Source of the DNA: Flavobacteriaceae bacterium UBA1682
GTDB lineage: Bacteria > Bacteroidota > Bacteroidia > Flavobacteriales > Flavobacteriaceae
Length of the DNA: 64,000 nucleotides
Assembly: GCA_002320285.1 (NCBI GenBank)
Contig: DCKE01000016.1
Coordinates: 259 to 64,258 of the forward strand
Direction of reading: 5' to 3'
Each line of letters begins with the position of its first letter. Positions within the stretch are counted from its first letter, which is position 1. Of this stretch, positions 1 through 8,048 are shown one piece after another. The notes beneath the pieces are model-generated. The model saw only the letters and a program-made list of their open reading frames with translations, made no database searches and was not told the DNA's origin. Made by a program: the position numbers and the translations under genes.

Positions 1-23
1 CTAGCCAGCTGAGCTACACCGGC
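1..23 (-). tRNA. partial tRNA, probably a second tRNA-Thr copy (cut by window edge)
   Basis: The first 23 bases, read on the minus strand, are identical to the first 23 bases of the complete tRNA-Thr at 109-182 (acceptor 5' strand, D stem and loop). The anticodon lies outside the window, so the identity is inferred only from the shared 5' part. The two tRNAs lie 85 bases apart, which suggests a tandem pair in one transcript. Confidence 0.75.
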
Positions 24-108
24 GGCTTATTCTTTTTATGCTGTGCAAACTTATCACTTTATTTCTTAAAAAGCAAAACAAAAATCGTTAATTTTTAAGA
101 ACTTTTTG

Positions 109-182
109 AGCCGATGGAGGGACTCGAACCCACGACCTGCTGATTACAAATCAGCTGCTCTAGCCAGCTGAGCTACACCGGC
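109..182 (-). tRNA. tRNA-Thr (anticodon TGU)
   Basis: Read on the minus strand the segment folds into a full cloverleaf. The 7-bp acceptor stem starts GCCGGTG and pairs with the 3' CATCGGC, with one G-U pair. The D arm contains AGCTCAGCTGGCTAGAGC, the anticodon loop is TTTGTAA with TGT in positions 34-36, and the T arm contains GGTTCGAGTCC. A discriminator T is at position 109 and no CCA is encoded. The anticodon UGU reads ACA (threonine). Confidence 0.95.
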
Positions 183-198
183 GACTCATTTGCGAGTG

Positions 199-228
199 CA
201 AAGATAAAATACATTTTGAATTTCGCAA
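199..228 (-). promoter_or_regulatory. Bacteroidota-type promoter for the tRNA-Thr gene(s)
   Basis: On the minus strand a TTG (226-228) and a TATCTTTG (-7 type TAnnTTTG, 199-206) are separated by 19 bases. A start about 6 bases further on would fall near 193, just ahead of the tRNA 5' end at 182. The spacing matches the known Bacteroidota sigma-A promoter layout. Confidence 0.6.
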
Positions 229-261
229 TATATTTTTTCTTTTTTTTAAGCCTTTTTGCGA

Positions 262-528
262 TTAAAGTGCGTTGATTTTCTCAACTAACTGACCTGCAGA
301 TTCTTCCAATTCAACATAAATTTGTTTGAAATGTGCTTTTTTATCTTCTACTTTCTTCGCGTTAACTTTAGCGATTAAAACGTCAAATTTTTGTAATGTT
401 TCTTCGATCAAATCGTTTGTTTTCTCAGTTGGCGCTCCAACTGTAGCCATCTCATGAATATAAATCGCTTGAATAAGATCACCTAATACATAGTGAATAT
501 CTTTCTTTAAATTTTTTACGCTTGCCAT
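262..528 (-). CDS. small conserved hypothetical protein (88 aa)
   Basis: This is an 88-residue, mostly alpha-helical, soluble protein with no signal peptide or membrane segment. It starts MASVKNLKKD and has alternating Lys/Glu and hydrophobic residues typical of a helical bundle or coiled coil. I recognise it only as the kind of short conserved protein seen in Flavobacteriaceae; no function is known to me. A -7 type element (TAACTTTG, minus strand, 560-567) lies upstream. It sits alone between the tRNA genes and manA, with codon use like its neighbours. Confidence 0.75.
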   Translation of the reverse strand: MASVKNLKKDIHYVLGDLIQAIYIHEMATVGAPTEKTNDLIEETLQKFDVLIAKVNAKKVEDKKAHFKQIYVELEESAGQLVEKINAL

Positions 529-591
529 TTTCTTATACTTTTTAAAAAATAATTGTTTGCAAAGTTACAACTTTATATTCGATACTCATAT

Positions 592-1563
592 TTAAGATAT
601 AAATATTTCCAGCAAAGATGCCTTTCCCTCTAATTTATAGTTTTTTAAAGCCGCAGGAATTAAAAAAGTATCTCCTTTCTTAAACCCAAAAGCCTGTTGC
701 CCTTCGATCAAAACCGACATATCACCTTCGGTACAGACATATATATAAAAGCTATCGCCTTGTTTTTCAGCCTCAAACACCCCGTCTAATGGAATATAAT
801 TCACTCTGAAATAAGGACAATCCACAATCATATTTCCTTGATTGGGTTCTCTTTCATAAAACAGCTCTACTTGTCGCGGTCGATAATCTATAGCATCTAA
901 TGCCAAATCGATATGCAATTCACGTTCTTTTCCTGTCGAATCCACCCGATCCCAGTCATAAACCCTATATGTAATGTCGGATGTTTGCTGAATTTCCGCA
1001 AGTAAAACCCCTTTTCCAATGGCGTGAATCGTACCTGTTTCTATAAAAAAAACATCACCTACATTCACGGAGATCTCCTTTAATATCGACGGTAAGGTTT
1101 TTTGCTCTAAATGATATAAATAATCTTCAGAACTCACCGGACCGTTAAAACCAACTACCACCCTAGACCCCTCATCTGCCTGCATTACATACCACATCTC
1201 TGTTTTACCAAATGACTGATGGCGCGCTTGAGCTAAATCATCGTTGGGATGCAATTGTATCGACAAATCTTCTTTCGCATCTAAGAACTTAAACAGCAAA
1301 GGAAATTGTTTGCCAAACTTCGCATAAATCTTAGTTCCCAAAATTTCTTCTGGAAATAGATCAATAAGTTTGTCAAGAGACATACCTTGGTAACTTCCAT
1401 TGGAAATTGTACTGATCTCTCCTGGAACCATAGATATCTCCCAACTCTCTCCGACATGTTCGGAATGAATCGTCTTATTTAATAATGTATTTAATTTGGT
1501 TCCGCCCCAAATCCTTTCTTTAAGAATGGGATCAAAAACCAGGGGATATTTTAAAAAACTCAT
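592..1563 (-). CDS. manA: class I mannose-6-phosphate isomerase
   Basis: This cupin metalloenzyme interconverts mannose-6-phosphate and fructose-6-phosphate and so feeds GDP-mannose and glycan synthesis. Visible hallmarks are the zinc ligands in QLHPNDD (Q103, H105), E122 in KTEMWYVM and H180 in ETGTIHAIGKG, counted from the ATG at 1563. The length of 323 residues fits the short Firmicute/Bacteroidota type (about 315-320) rather than the 390-residue enterobacterial type. A GTG at 1578 is in frame and would add MSQKY, but the ATG giving MSFLKYPLVF aligns better with the family. It lies 120 bases downstream of queD on the same strand. Confidence 0.93.
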   Translation of the reverse strand: MSFLKYPLVFDPILKERIWGGTKLNTLLNKTIHSEHVGESWEISMVPGEISTISNGSYQGMSLDKLIDLFPEEILGTKIYAKFGKQFPLLFKFLDAKEDLSIQLHPNDDLAQARHQSFGKTEMWYVMQADEGSRVVVGFNGPVSSEDYLYHLEQKTLPSILKEISVNVGDVFFIETGTIHAIGKGVLLAEIQQTSDITYRVYDWDRVDSTGKERELHIDLALDAIDYRPRQVELFYEREPNQGNMIVDCPYFRVNYIPLDGVFEAEKQGDSFYIYVCTEGDMSVLIEGQQAFGFKKGDTFLIPAALKNYKLEGKASLLEIFIS

Positions 1564-1683
1564 ATACTTTTGACTCACTTAGTGGAAATAAACGAGTTGT
1601 TTAGTTTTGTTTATTTATTTGTTTTTGTTTCGTTTTAAAAACGAAGGCGCAAGTTACTAATTTATCCAATAGGTAAAAGCATT

Positions 1684-2097
1684 TTATTGATCTCCTTTAT
1701 AAGACACAAAATTTCTCGGTGTCTCATACAAAACAACCTCCAATTGTTTGTCCAAATCAATTCTTCGTCTAAGCTTGTCCCAGATCACCACAGCTATATG
1801 TTCGGCTGTTGGAATTAAATTCGCAAATTCAGCAACATCTAAATTTAAATTTTTATGATCAAAAGGCGCTTCTACTTCTTCATAAATTAAATCCGACAAT
1901 ATTTTCAGGTCCATTACATAGCCGGTTTCAGCATTTACTTCTCCCGTCACGTGTACAATAACTTCATAATTATGCCCGTGGAAATTTACATTATTGCACT
2001 TTCCAAATATTAACTCATTCTTCTCATCAGACCATTCTTTGCGATACAAACGATGTGCTGCATTAAAATGTGCTTTTCTGCTTATAGTAACTTTCAT
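1684..2097 (-). CDS. queD: 6-carboxytetrahydropterin synthase / 6-pyruvoyl-tetrahydropterin synthase family (QueD)
   Basis: This enzyme converts dihydroneopterin triphosphate to 6-carboxytetrahydropterin in the queuosine (7-deazaguanine) pathway. The zinc site is clear: H15 in FNAAHR, and H40 and H42 in FHGHNYEV. C34 (GKCNN) is the expected catalytic cysteine and H81 lies in PFDHKNLN. The C-terminal ETPRN motif carries the pterin-binding glutamate. Length 137 is normal. It starts 11 bases after the idi stop, so the two are probably cotranscribed. A biopterin-type PTPS role cannot be excluded from sequence alone. Confidence 0.88.
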   Translation of the reverse strand: MKVTISRKAHFNAAHRLYRKEWSDEKNELIFGKCNNVNFHGHNYEVIVHVTGEVNAETGYVMDLKILSDLIYEEVEAPFDHKNLNLDVAEFANLIPTAEHIAVVIWDKLRRRIDLDKQLEVVLYETPRNFVSYKGDQ

Positions 2098-2108
2098 GAT
2101 GTGGTGAT

Positions 2109-2636
2109 TTATTTTTTTTGAGCTTCTAAAAACGGATAAAACTTAGCGAATATAATTTTAAACCAGGCCGTATACAAATTCGGATTCTCCGCCATATCCC
2201 TACTAACTTCTTCCAATGACATCCACTTCCAAGCCTCAACCTCTTCTTTATTAATATACGGATTATCATTGTAATATCCAACCATTACATGATCTAATTC
2301 ATGCTCAGTCAAACCATTATCAAAAGGAGCTTTGTAAATAAAAGAAAACAATTCTTTTAACGAAACCGAAAACCCCATTTCTTCGAGCAATCGTCTTTGT
2401 CCTGCTTCGATATTGTTTTCACCAGCACGCTGATGACTACAACAGCTATTAGTCCATAATAGCGGTGAATGATATTTTGACGCAGCTCGTTGTTGCAACA
2501 TCAATTGATTTTTATCGTTTAAAATAAAAACCGAAAAGGCGCGATGTAAAAGCCCTTTTTCATGCGCTTCCATTTTGCCCATCAAACCTTGCGGCTCATC
2601 TTTTTCGTTAACTAGGATTACTTGTTCTTCTTTCAT
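2109..2636 (-). CDS. idi: isopentenyl-diphosphate delta-isomerase, type I
   Basis: A Nudix-fold enzyme that interconverts IPP and DMAPP for isoprenoid synthesis. The catalytic cysteine motif TNSCCSHQ (C65/C66), the ELDHV segment near residues 113-117 and a Nudix-like GQRRLLEEMGF helix are all present. I chose the ATG at 2636 (MKEEQVILVNEKDE, 175 residues). The open frame extends 28 codons further upstream, but that piece is hydrophobic and unlike the family N-terminus. It is followed closely by queD. Type I Idi is required where isoprenoids come from mevalonate, which is the usual flavobacterial route. Confidence 0.92.
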   Translation of the reverse strand: MKEEQVILVNEKDEPQGLMGKMEAHEKGLLHRAFSVFILNDKNQLMLQQRAASKYHSPLLWTNSCCSHQRAGENNIEAGQRRLLEEMGFSVSLKELFSFIYKAPFDNGLTEHELDHVMVGYYNDNPYINKEEVEAWKWMSLEEVSRDMAENPNLYTAWFKIIFAKFYPFLEAQKK

Positions 2637-2804
2637 GTTAAATTTATAGCTTGTCAAAAATACAAAAAAAGAACCGTTTAATCGAATCCCGTGTAGCATT
2701 TTGAACTTTCCTTCTTTCACTGATAAAATTCAATTGAAGTCCTTTTTTTATCATTTAAATTTCCTTTTTAAATCAAAATAGTTACCTTTTTAAAAGGGTA
2801 TTTG

Positions 2805-2812
2805 TATTTTTG
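2805..2812 (+). promoter_or_regulatory. -7 type promoter element for the 79-aa gene
   Basis: TATTTTTG matches TAnnTTTG and lies 17 bases before the ATG at 2830. No convincing -33 TTG is seen at the usual distance. Confidence 0.4.
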
Positions 2813-2829
2813 CTTTTAAAGCTACAATC

Positions 2830-3069
2830 ATGAGTCGACAAATCAAATTAATCTGGGATTTTAAAGGTAGCGTCAGCGCGCAAACCGCCTCGCATCACTT
2901 AATTCATCTCAAAGAATTTATTGCCATAGAGAAACTAAGTATCGAAATTACCGGTACCGAAGTCATTAATGAATTTCACGCACTTGCCTTTATAGTTGTT
3001 AACGACGAGCAAATGATTGCCGTTAGAGACCGATTAAAACCCCATAGAGGCGAACTATTTCAACCATAA
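2830..3069 (+). CDS. small conserved hypothetical protein (79 aa)
   Basis: A 79-residue soluble protein beginning MSRQIKLIWDF and ending in KPHRGELFQP. The pattern (beta strand, helix with HHLIHLKEF, two strands around EITGTEVINEFHALAFIVV, final helix VRDRLKPHRG) suggests a small alpha/beta fold. I recall similar small proteins in Flavobacteriaceae but know of no function. The gene has its own -7 element upstream and a hairpin terminator directly downstream, so it is a single-gene unit facing recQ. Confidence 0.75.
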   Translation: MSRQIKLIWDFKGSVSAQTASHHLIHLKEFIAIEKLSIEITGTEVINEFHALAFIVVNDEQMIAVRDRLKPHRGELFQP

Positions 3070-3098
3070 AAAAAACCACTCGAAAGTGGTTTTTTTTA
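3068..3098. terminator. bidirectional intrinsic terminator between the 79-aa gene and recQ
   Basis: A 10-bp perfect stem, AAAAACCACT (3071-3080) and AGTGGTTTTT (3085-3094), with a CGAA loop, flanked by A and T runs. It serves the plus-strand 79-aa gene and the minus-strand recQ, which converge here. Confidence 0.9.
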
Positions 3099-3103
3099 TT
3101 TAT

Positions 3104-5299
3104 TTAATTGGCTTCTTTACTGATAAATTTTATGCGCATCAACCGCAACTCTTCCGTATCGTAATTACCATCAAATTCTTCTAATGCAATTTTCAAGGCA
3201 TCGGTTTCAGAATCCATAAAATAATCATAGATCTCTTCTTGCTGATCTTCATCTAAAGCATCGTCTATCCAGTAATCGATATTCAACTTAGTTCCAGCAT
3301 AAACGATCTGTTCCATCTCTTTCAATAAAGTATTCATATCCAAACCCTTTGCTGCTGCTATATCATTTAAAGATAATTTACGATCCACACTTTGAATAAT
3401 AAATAATTTTAAAGCAGAGTTTGCCCCTGTAGATTTAACAACCAAATCGTCTGGACGAATAATTTCATTGTCCTCGACGTATTTCGATATTACATCTACA
3501 AAATACTTACCGTATTTCTTAGCCTTACCTTCACTAACACCATGAACATTCCCCATTTCCTCGATGGTAATAGGATATTTCAAAGCCATATCATCTAAAG
3601 AAGGATCTTGAAAAACCACAAATGGAGGTACACCTAATTTCTTGGCAACTTTCTTACGCAAATCCTTTAAAATCCCCGCAAGCACTTCGTCTGCAACATA
3701 GTTAGACTTCGAAGCTGCAATTTCAATTTCATCGAAAGCATTACTGTATTCATGATCCTCCGACATCATAAAGGATTCTGGATTTTCAACAAAAGCCAAT
3801 CCTTTAGCGGTAAGCTTTAGAACTCCATAACTTTCTATATCTTTCGAAAGCAATCCAGCAACTAATATTTGTCGCAATAATGCAGTCCAATATTTCTCAT
3901 CCTTAGGCAATCCCACTCCGAAAAAAGGCTGCATATCCGTTCTATGCGCTTTAATCAAAGCATTTACGCGTCCGATTAAAGTAAATATTACTTCCTTTGT
4001 TTTATATAATTGTTTGGTATCTCTAACTATTTTAATCAGCGTTACCACCTGATCCATAGCCTCAGTTTTATTTTTAGGGTTGCGGACATTGTCATCCATA
4101 TCTGCACCATCCCCATCTATATCACTAAACTCTTCGCCAAAATAATGCAGCAAGAATTTGCGGCGAGACATCGATGTTTCGGCATAAGCAACCACTTCTT
4201 GTAACAAAGCAAAACCGATCTCCTGTTCTGCAACAGGTTTACCAGACATGAATTTTTCTAACTTTTCGATATCCTTATACGAGTAATACGCCAGGCAATG
4301 CCCCTCTCCTCCATCTCGACCAGCACGACCAGTTTCCTGATAATAACTCTCTAATGATTTTGGAATATCGTGGTGAATTACAAAACGAACATCGGGCTTG
4401 TCGATTCCCATACCAAAAGCGATTGTCGCCACAACTACATCCACATCCTCCATCAAAAACATATCTTGATGTTTGGCTCTGGTTTTCGCATCTAATCCAG
4501 CATGATAAGGAACCGTGCTGATTCCATTAACCTGCAACACATGAGCAATTTCCTCTACCTTCTTTCTACTCAAACAGTATATTACTCCCGATTTGCCTTT
4601 ATGTTGCTTGATAAAACGAATGATATCAGATTCGATATTTTTAGTTTTGGTACGCACTTCATAATAGAGGTTCGGTCGATTAAATGATGCCTTAAATACA
4701 TTGGCATCGGGAATTTCTAAGTTTTTAAGAATATCTTCTTGAACTTTTGGTGTAGCCGTAGCTGTAAGTCCAATGATTGGAATATCCCCTAATTGCCGTA
4801 TGATGTTTCTGAGGTTTCTATATTCTGGGCGAAAGTCATGCCCCCATTCTGAAATACAGTGAGCCTCATCAATAGCGACAAAGGACAAAGGAACTTCTTG
4901 AAGAAAACTTACATACTCTTCCTTGGTCAAAGATTCCGGAGCCACATATAACAATTTGGTTACACCATTTCTGATGTCGGCCTTGACTTGTGTTATTTCT
5001 GTCTTGGTCAATGAGGAATTCAATACGTGGGCGATGCCGTATTCTGTCGATAAACTGCGAATGGCATCCACTTGATTTTTCATCAAGGCGATTAGTGGAG
5101 AGACCACAATTGCCGTTCCACCCAATACTAAAGCAGGCAATTGGTAACACAAAGATTTACCGCCGCCCGTAGGCATAATCACGAAGGTGTTGTGACCGGT
5201 AATAATGCTTTTGACTACTTCTTCCTGGAGACCTTTGAACTGATTAAATCCAAAATAAGTCTTTAATTCCTTATGTAAGTCAATTTCGTCTGATTTCAT
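3104..5299 (-). CDS. recQ: ATP-dependent DNA helicase RecQ
   Basis: A superfamily 2 helicase (731 aa) that unwinds DNA in recombination and replication repair. Motif I PTGGGKS is at 43-49, the DEAH box at 144-147, the aromatic-rich loop region CISEWGHDFRPEY at 148-160 and motif VI QETGRAGRDG at 321-330. These are followed by a winged-helix RQC region and an HRDC-like domain around 545-615. The zinc-binding part of RQC is altered: where E. coli RecQ has four cysteines, this protein has S378 (in SMSRR) and an Asp/Gly-rich stretch at 392-404 with no cysteine. The gene converges on the small 79-aa gene and diverges from kpsF, with 88 bases between the starts. Confidence 0.96.
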   Translation of the reverse strand: MKSDEIDLHKELKTYFGFNQFKGLQEEVVKSIITGHNTFVIMPTGGGKSLCYQLPALVLGGTAIVVSPLIALMKNQVDAIRSLSTEYGIAHVLNSSLTKTEITQVKADIRNGVTKLLYVAPESLTKEEYVSFLQEVPLSFVAIDEAHCISEWGHDFRPEYRNLRNIIRQLGDIPIIGLTATATPKVQEDILKNLEIPDANVFKASFNRPNLYYEVRTKTKNIESDIIRFIKQHKGKSGVIYCLSRKKVEEIAHVLQVNGISTVPYHAGLDAKTRAKHQDMFLMEDVDVVVATIAFGMGIDKPDVRFVIHHDIPKSLESYYQETGRAGRDGGEGHCLAYYSYKDIEKLEKFMSGKPVAEQEIGFALLQEVVAYAETSMSRRKFLLHYFGEEFSDIDGDGADMDDNVRNPKNKTEAMDQVVTLIKIVRDTKQLYKTKEVIFTLIGRVNALIKAHRTDMQPFFGVGLPKDEKYWTALLRQILVAGLLSKDIESYGVLKLTAKGLAFVENPESFMMSEDHEYSNAFDEIEIAASKSNYVADEVLAGILKDLRKKVAKKLGVPPFVVFQDPSLDDMALKYPITIEEMGNVHGVSEGKAKKYGKYFVDVISKYVEDNEIIRPDDLVVKSTGANSALKLFIIQSVDRKLSLNDIAAAKGLDMNTLLKEMEQIVYAGTKLNIDYWIDDALDEDQQEEIYDYFMDSETDALKIALEEFDGNYDTEELRLMRIKFISKEAN

Positions 5300-5321
5300 T
5301 ATTTTTTAATGGTATTTTACA

Positions 5322-5329
5322 TAAATTTG
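5322..5329 (+). promoter_or_regulatory. -7 type promoter element for kpsF-tatC
   Basis: TAAATTTG matches TAnnTTTG in the 88-base gap between recQ and kpsF and points toward kpsF. The expected start near 5335 would leave a leader of about 50 bases. No strong -33 element is seen. Confidence 0.45.
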
Positions 5330-5387
5330 CTGAACCTAAAGGTACAAAAAAAGTTTATACTATAAATAAAAATTAATACCCGAGATT

Positions 5388-6353
5388 TTGGACAAAAAAA
5401 TAGACATACTCCAGTCTGCAAAAGACACCTTACTATCTGAAAGCCAAAGTATTGCGAATTTAACTCATTATATAAATGACGATTTTAAGAATGCTGTAGA
5501 AGCCATTTTTAACTGCAAGGGCAGAGTTGTTGTTACGGGAATTGGCAAAAGTGCGTTAATTGGAACAAAAATTGTAGCGACATTTAACTCCACTGGAACC
5601 CCATCACTTTTTTTGCATGCCGCAGAAGCTGTTCATGGAGATTTAGGAATAATTCAGCCTCAAGATTGCATTATCTGCATTTCTAATAGTGGAAACAGCC
5701 CAGAGATCAAAGCATTGATTCCCTACTTAGTTCGATTCGGAAACACTTTAATTGGAATTACAGCAAATCCGGATTCTTTCTTGGGAAAACAGTCGCATTT
5801 TGTACTTCGTGCCACAGTGGAAAGAGAAGCTTGCCCAAACAACTTAGCACCAATGAATAGCACTACAGCTCAATTGGTTTTAGGAGACGCTTTAGCCGTT
5901 TGTTTGATGCAATTAAGAGATTTTAAACCCGAGGATTTTGCCTTATACCATCCTGGTGGAGCACTTGGCAAAAAGCTGCTGATGCTGGTAAAAGACTTGT
6001 TGGGAAAACACGAAAAACCCCAAGTCAGCCCCAATTCTAACATCAAGGATGTTATCGTTGAAATTTCAGAAAAAAGATTAGGTGTTACTGCCGTAGTTGA
6101 AAATGAGAAGATTGTTGGAATCATCACAGACGGAGATCTCAGGAGAATGTTGCAAACCCAAAGTGAGCTATCGAACATTCAAGCCAAGGACATCATGAGT
6201 CTGAATCCCAGAACGATTGAAACTCAAGAAAGAGTCGAAAAGGCCTTATCGATGTTAGAAGATTATGCCATTACCCAACTATTGGTGACCGAACAATCTA
6301 AATACGTCGGAATCATCCATTTACACGATATTTTAAAAGAAGGAATTGTATAA
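5388..6353 (+). CDS. kdsD: D-arabinose-5-phosphate isomerase (KpsF/GutQ/KdsD family)
   Basis: Interconverts ribulose-5-phosphate and arabinose-5-phosphate, the first step to Kdo of lipopolysaccharide. An SIS sugar-isomerase domain (about 35-170; TGIGKSALIG, ISNSGNSPEI, HPGGALGKKL) is followed by two CBS repeats (about 205-321). The length of 321 matches the family. The only start that keeps the conserved N-terminal helix is TTG at 5388, since no ATG or GTG is available. The stop overlaps the tatC start by one base (TAATG), so translation is coupled. The LPS link agrees with lptB two genes downstream. Confidence 0.93.
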   Translation: MDKKIDILQSAKDTLLSESQSIANLTHYINDDFKNAVEAIFNCKGRVVVTGIGKSALIGTKIVATFNSTGTPSLFLHAAEAVHGDLGIIQPQDCIICISNSGNSPEIKALIPYLVRFGNTLIGITANPDSFLGKQSHFVLRATVEREACPNNLAPMNSTTAQLVLGDALAVCLMQLRDFKPEDFALYHPGGALGKKLLMLVKDLLGKHEKPQVSPNSNIKDVIVEISEKRLGVTAVVENEKIVGIITDGDLRRMLQTQSELSNIQAKDIMSLNPRTIETQERVEKALSMLEDYAITQLLVTEQSKYVGIIHLHDILKEGIV

Positions 6354-7186
6354 TGACTAGACAAAAAAACAAAGAAAAGCAAATGTCTTTTCTCGACCAC
6401 TTAGAAGAGCTCAGATGGCTTTTAATACGATCCTCTATCGCTATTCTCATCGGAGGAGCAGTCGCTTTCTTTTTTACCGATTTTATATTTGACACCATTA
6501 TTTTCGGCCCGAAACGCGGTGACTTTATCACCTATCAATTTTTTTGTGATATTGCCCAAAGATTTGACTTAGACAAGAGTTTCTGTAACCAAGAATTACC
6601 TTTCGAAATTCAAAACAGAACGATGGAAGGTCAGTTTTCTGTTATGTTATGGACCTCAATAACCGCTGGTTTCATCATCTCCTTCCCATATTTACTTTGG
6701 GAATTATGGAAATTTATAAGTCCAGCACTTTACAACAAAGAAAAGAGAAATGCGCGCGTTTTTATTTTTGTATCGTCGTTGCTTTTTTTCATAGGCGTAT
6801 TATTTGGATACTATGTAATTACTCCACTATCCATCAATTTCTTAGCAAATTTGGAAGTCAGCAATATCGTTAAAAATCAAATCGATTTGAATTCCTATAT
6901 CGGCTTAGTCAAAACCACTTCCTTGGCTTGCGGACTTGTTTTTGAATTACCCATAATCATCTATTTCTTGTCGGTTCTAGACTTGGTTACCCCGCAATTT
7001 TTACGAGAATACCGAAAATATGCTATAGTATTAATCTTAATCATAGCAGCAGTTATCACTCCGCCAGATATCATTAGTCAAATAATCGTATCTATTCCGT
7101 TGTTGATTCTCTATGAAATCAGTATTTTTATATCGAAGTTTGTACAAAGAAAACCGAAAGTAAAAAAAGACCTAACCCCTTCTTAA
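6353..7186 (+). CDS. tatC: Sec-independent protein translocase TatC
   Basis: An integral inner-membrane protein (277 aa) of the twin-arginine translocase; it recognises Tat signal peptides and exports folded proteins. The start MSFLDHLEELRW motif is diagnostic, and the six hydrophobic segments expected for TatC are visible, including FIISFPYLLWELWKFISPAL and the C-terminal AAVITPPDIISQ region. The first periplasmic loop is longer than in E. coli TatC, as is common in Bacteroidota. It overlaps kpsF by one base and is followed by lptB after 9 bases. No tatA/B is present in the window. Confidence 0.95.
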   Translation: MTRQKNKEKQMSFLDHLEELRWLLIRSSIAILIGGAVAFFFTDFIFDTIIFGPKRGDFITYQFFCDIAQRFDLDKSFCNQELPFEIQNRTMEGQFSVMLWTSITAGFIISFPYLLWELWKFISPALYNKEKRNARVFIFVSSLLFFIGVLFGYYVITPLSINFLANLEVSNIVKNQIDLNSYIGLVKTTSLACGLVFELPIIIYFLSVLDLVTPQFLREYRKYAIVLILIIAAVITPPDIISQIIVSIPLLILYEISIFISKFVQRKPKVKKDLTPS

Positions 7187-7195
7187 AACCAACTT

Positions 7196-7936
7196 ATGAA
7201 GTTAAGAGCAGAAAATCTAATCAAAACATATAAAGGCAGAAACGTCGTTAAAGGCGTTTCTGTTGAGGTCAATCAAGGAGAAATCGTTGGACTACTCGGT
7301 CCTAATGGGGCAGGAAAAACCACCTCTTTCTATATGATAGTAGGTTTAGTAAAACCCAATGGAGGCAAGATATACCTTGACAATACAGACATCACCGATT
7401 TTCCGATGTACCGTCGGGCACAACACGGTATTGGTTATTTAGCTCAGGAAGCTTCTGTTTTCAGGAAACTCAGTATCGAAGACAATATTTTAAGCGTATT
7501 ACAATTGACTAAACTCTCTAAAAAAGAGCAGGTAGCCAAGATGGAATCTCTAATTGATGAGTTTAGCTTAGAACACATTCGCACCAACCGGGGCGATTTG
7601 CTCTCTGGTGGTGAGAGACGAAGAACGGAAATAGCTAGAGCCTTAGCTACTGACCCTAAATTCATCTTGTTGGATGAGCCTTTTGCTGGGGTTGACCCCG
7701 TTGCCGTCGAAGATATCCAACGAATCGTTGCGAAATTAAAAAACAAAAATATCGGAATTCTTATCACCGATCATAACGTGCAGGAAACTTTAGCCATCAC
7801 CGACAAGACCTATTTGATGTTTGAAGGTAAAATTCTAAAGGCTGGAATACCAGAAGAATTAGCTGAGGATGAAATGGTTAGAAAAGTTTATTTGGGTCAG
7901 AATTTCGAATTGAGAAAGAAAAAAATCGAATTCTAA
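7196..7936 (+). CDS. lptB: LPS export ABC transporter ATP-binding protein LptB
   Basis: The cytoplasmic ATPase that powers extraction of lipopolysaccharide from the inner membrane with LptFG. Walker A GPNGAGKT is at 35-42, the Q-loop near 84, the ABC signature LSGGE at 136-140, Walker B LLDEP with D160/E161 and the H-loop H193. The segment LLSGGERRRTEIARAL is typical of LptB, as is the 246-residue length. It is the third gene of the kpsF-tatC-lptB set. A weak AT-only hairpin follows it. Confidence 0.95.
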   Translation: MKLRAENLIKTYKGRNVVKGVSVEVNQGEIVGLLGPNGAGKTTSFYMIVGLVKPNGGKIYLDNTDITDFPMYRRAQHGIGYLAQEASVFRKLSIEDNILSVLQLTKLSKKEQVAKMESLIDEFSLEHIRTNRGDLLSGGERRRTEIARALATDPKFILLDEPFAGVDPVAVEDIQRIVAKLKNKNIGILITDHNVQETLAITDKTYLMFEGKILKAGIPEELAEDEMVRKVYLGQNFELRKKKIEF

Positions 7937-8048
7937 TTCAAGCCGTATCAACTGTTATAGCTTTATTTAAATTGTAAATAAAACGCAGTAATTAGTTCTA
8001 AATATCAAAAGTTTGGCTAAATTTGTAAATTGAAAAACAATTAACAAA

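Noticed and set aside
2637..2720. 28-residue N-terminal extension of idi
   Set aside because: Hydrophobic, unlike the family, and the ATG at 2636 gives the standard start.
7962..7982. Hairpin TTTATTTA/TAAATAAA after lptB
   Set aside because: Only A-T pairs and no T run; too weak to call a terminator.
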